From NCBI GenBank assembly GCA_013911885.1, contig JACESI010000001.1, positions 430,966-494,965 on the forward strand: a stretch of 64,000 nt of DNA, written 5' to 3'. Source of the DNA: Hyphomicrobiales bacterium. Lineage in GTDB: Bacteria > Pseudomonadota > Alphaproteobacteria > Rhizobiales > JACESI01. Position 1 is the stretch's first letter. Each line of letters starts with the position of its first letter. Positions 62,501-64,000 of the stretch are shown here, one piece after another. Made by a program: the position numbers and the translations under genes. The notes below the pieces were generated by a model. It did not search any database. It was given only the letters and a program-made list of their open reading frames with translations, and was not told the DNA's origin.

Positions 62501-64000
62501 CTACTCCCTGGCGACAACCGTGTCGTAAAGCCCGTAATGCGTCAGCCCTTGATGGCTCTCTATGCCGGTGTACCGCAGCGAGGCGTCTTCGTATCGGCGG
62601 AAGGCGAACACCGCCTGGTTCATCTGTTCAGTGTTAAACACCTTGAGACGCACAAGCAGGTGGAAATCCTTCACCGTCAGGCCAGTGACAGCCGCGAACA
62701 AATCCGGCTCCAACTTTGTGATCACGTCCTGAAGCGTGTTCTCGCGGAAATCCGTCAAGTACATGAATGCCGGGATACGCGTCGCGAACTTGATCAGCTT
62801 TTCCTGCACCTTCTTTCGCGCGGACTTGTACTCCTTTTCCTCGTCGGTGAGTTCCTTTTTCTCCTTCTCCGTCAAATCCCCAGACTTTGCCTTGTTCTTG
62901 AGGTCTTTGACCTTCTCACTCTTATTGATGATGGTCTCGATGATGTTGTCGCCCAGCGCCCGCCAGCCTTCGATGCGTTCGACGGCGGCCATAGCCTCGG
63001 GGTTATCCATGATCCGGCGCAGCGTGTCGTTGTCCACATTCACCAGCAGCGCGCTTTCCCATTTGCGCGCCAGTAGCGTGGCCGAAGTGCCCGCCATCGC
63101 GATGTCGAGGATGCCACCAGCATCGATCTGGGTCATATTGGCACCGTCGTATGCCAGCACCGGCAGGAACGAGACCAGATCCCTTACGGCGTTTTCCGGA
63201 TTCGCTTCATTGGGGGACAGGCCGATGCCGTATTCAGAAAGCTGGCGAAGGGCCCGGGTCGGCGCGAAGTCGAACACGAAGCAGGCTGGCTTGAGGATTT
63301 CCTCCTCATTGGGATTGTCGCCATTCGGGTTCTTGATCGACCATGGTGACTGCACACGGAACGCCGCCTGGAAATAGGTTTCGGGCGATTTCAGGTTGCG
63401 CAGCATCAGGATGGACGACCATTGCGCCACCGTCACGCCGGTGGTCAGCTTGCCGCAGGACAGGGTGATGGTCTTGGTGTCGAACCCACTGCCGATGGCC
63501 TTACGCACAGGCGGCAGCGCCTCAAGGCCGATGCCAGCCGAAGCACCGGCGGCTACGACGACCGCGTATTCATGCCAGAAAGTGTTGTGCTTCTCAGCCA
63601 ACAAGCTGGCCATTGCGTGGCAGGCCGCAACGTTTGGCATAAACCAGTATGAATGCTGCAGGTAAGGCAGGAGGCGCACGTCGGAATAAGGGAACGGGGG
63701 ACGCGTGCCGGTCTTGAGGTGTTCGACAGCCCTGGGCGCGTATTGGCCCCGGATGATGTCCAGCCACTTCTGCACATCGCTCTTGTGCTTGAACTGGGCC
63801 GCACTGTTTGTCCCTGTCGCCGCGAAGAACTCGTTCAGATCGAATTCGTCGAACTCACCCGAACTTGCCACTGCCACCAACTCGTCCGGCATCTGGTATG
63901 TCAGAAGCCGCATCTGCGGCAATGCCCCGTAGGGGTTCCACTTGTCCGGGTTTCTTGCCGCGAATTCGGCTTTGGCGCGCTGCTCATCGGTGTAGGTCCA
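62501..64000 (-). CDS. DEAD/DEAH-type helicase with restriction-like context, C-terminal part
   Basis: The frame runs unbroken from its stop near 62501 to the window edge, so the 5' end is missing; about 499 residues are visible. It shows a helicase C-terminal region: ILMLRNLKSPETYFQAAFRVQSPW resembles motif VI (QxxxRxxR), SCGKLTTGVTVAQWSSI precedes it as the motif V region, and a long basic coiled stretch (SEKVKDLKNKAK, TEKEKKELTDEEKEYKSARKK) follows. It resembles large restriction-associated helicases, but no nuclease or methylase domain is in the visible part. It begins a probable island next to the initiator tRNA. Confidence 0.7.
   Translation of the reverse strand, partial: WTYTDEQRAKAEFAARNPDKWNPYGALPQMRLLTYQMPDELVAVASSGEFDEFDLNEFFAATGTNSAAQFKHKSDVQKWLDIIRGQYAPRAVEHLKTGTRPPFPYSDVRLLPYLQHSYWFMPNVAACHAMASLLAEKHNTFWHEYAVVVAAGASAGIGLEALPPVRKAIGSGFDTKTITLSCGKLTTGVTVAQWSSILMLRNLKSPETYFQAAFRVQSPWSIKNPNGDNPNEEEILKPACFVFDFAPTRALRQLSEYGIGLSPNEANPENAVRDLVSFLPVLAYDGANMTQIDAGGILDIAMAGTSATLLARKWESALLVNVDNDTLRRIMDNPEAMAAVERIEGWRALGDNIIETIINKSEKVKDLKNKAKSGDLTEKEKKELTDEEKEYKSARKKVQEKLIKFATRIPAFMYLTDFRENTLQDVITKLEPDLFAAVTGLTVKDFHLLVRLKVFNTEQMNQAVFAFRRYEDASLRYTGIESHQGLTHYGLYDTVVARE

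Overview
The window is from a purple, anoxygenic phototrophic alphaproteobacterium. It encodes a type II reaction centre and LH1 antenna, the chlorophyllide reductase and magnesium chelatase of bacteriochlorophyll synthesis, a spirilloxanthin-type carotenoid pathway, a Caulobacter-like flagellar cluster with a SciP gene and CtrA-like boxes, and the aerobic cobalamin genes cobW-cobN-cobO. Genus and order cannot be fixed from the sequence; a Rhodobium/Hyphomicrobiales-like or neighbouring lineage is a guess.

Layout. 1-1.6 kb: a polysaccharide flippase, converging on the photosynthesis gene cluster. 1.7-12.0 kb: one long minus-strand superoperon crtE-crtF-bchC-X-Y-Z-pufQ-B-A-L-M, with no pufC or pufX after pufM. 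12.2-14.8 kb: divergent crtD-crtC. 14.8-18.3 kb: crtI-crtB, tspO and a 53-codon membrane protein on the minus strand. Exact TGT-N12-ACA sites (the CrtJ/PpsR consensus) lie before bchC, between crtE and crtD, and before the distant bchH at 57.6 kb.

18.5-28.1 kb: housekeeping and envelope genes: a small monooxygenase-like protein, a membrane-anchored ClpP-like protein coupled to an unknown membrane protein, a patatin phospholipase, two TadE-like proteins, a PhnD-like binding protein, a phosphomannomutase, a retropepsin-like protease and a DUF547 protein. 28.2-30.9 kb: a small island with a LysR fragment, a tyrosine-integrase fragment, a three-gene HupE metal cassette and a tRNA-Met. 31-33.1 kb: a ROK kinase and mnmA.

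33.4-45 kb: fliK-flgD, sciP, fliF-fliG-fliH-fliN-flbD, a divergent SCO1 gene, and flhA. The fliF and flhA promoters share a CtrA-like box and a downstream 8-bp element at identical spacing. 45-47.1 kb: the two activities of MnmC as separate divergent genes, and a small Cys/His protein. 47.2-47.4 kb: a very compact minus-strand unit holding a 25-codon ORF with an extreme Shine-Dalgarno, a stop codon buried in a helix and an intrinsic terminator. 47.6-53 kb: cobW-cobN-cobO. 53.7-58.8 kb: bchH and a divergent LysR gene. 58.8-64 kb: a DUF547 fragment, a TetR regulator, an amidinotransferase, a DoxX-like protein, initiator tRNA-Met, and the C-terminal part of a large helicase running off the window.

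The observations most worth following are the 25-codon unit at 47.2-47.4 kb, the reciprocally degraded duplicate of a LysR-DUF547 gene pair at 27-28 kb and 58-59 kb, the paired CtrA-type flagellar promoters, and the coupled ClpP-like/membrane protein pair.
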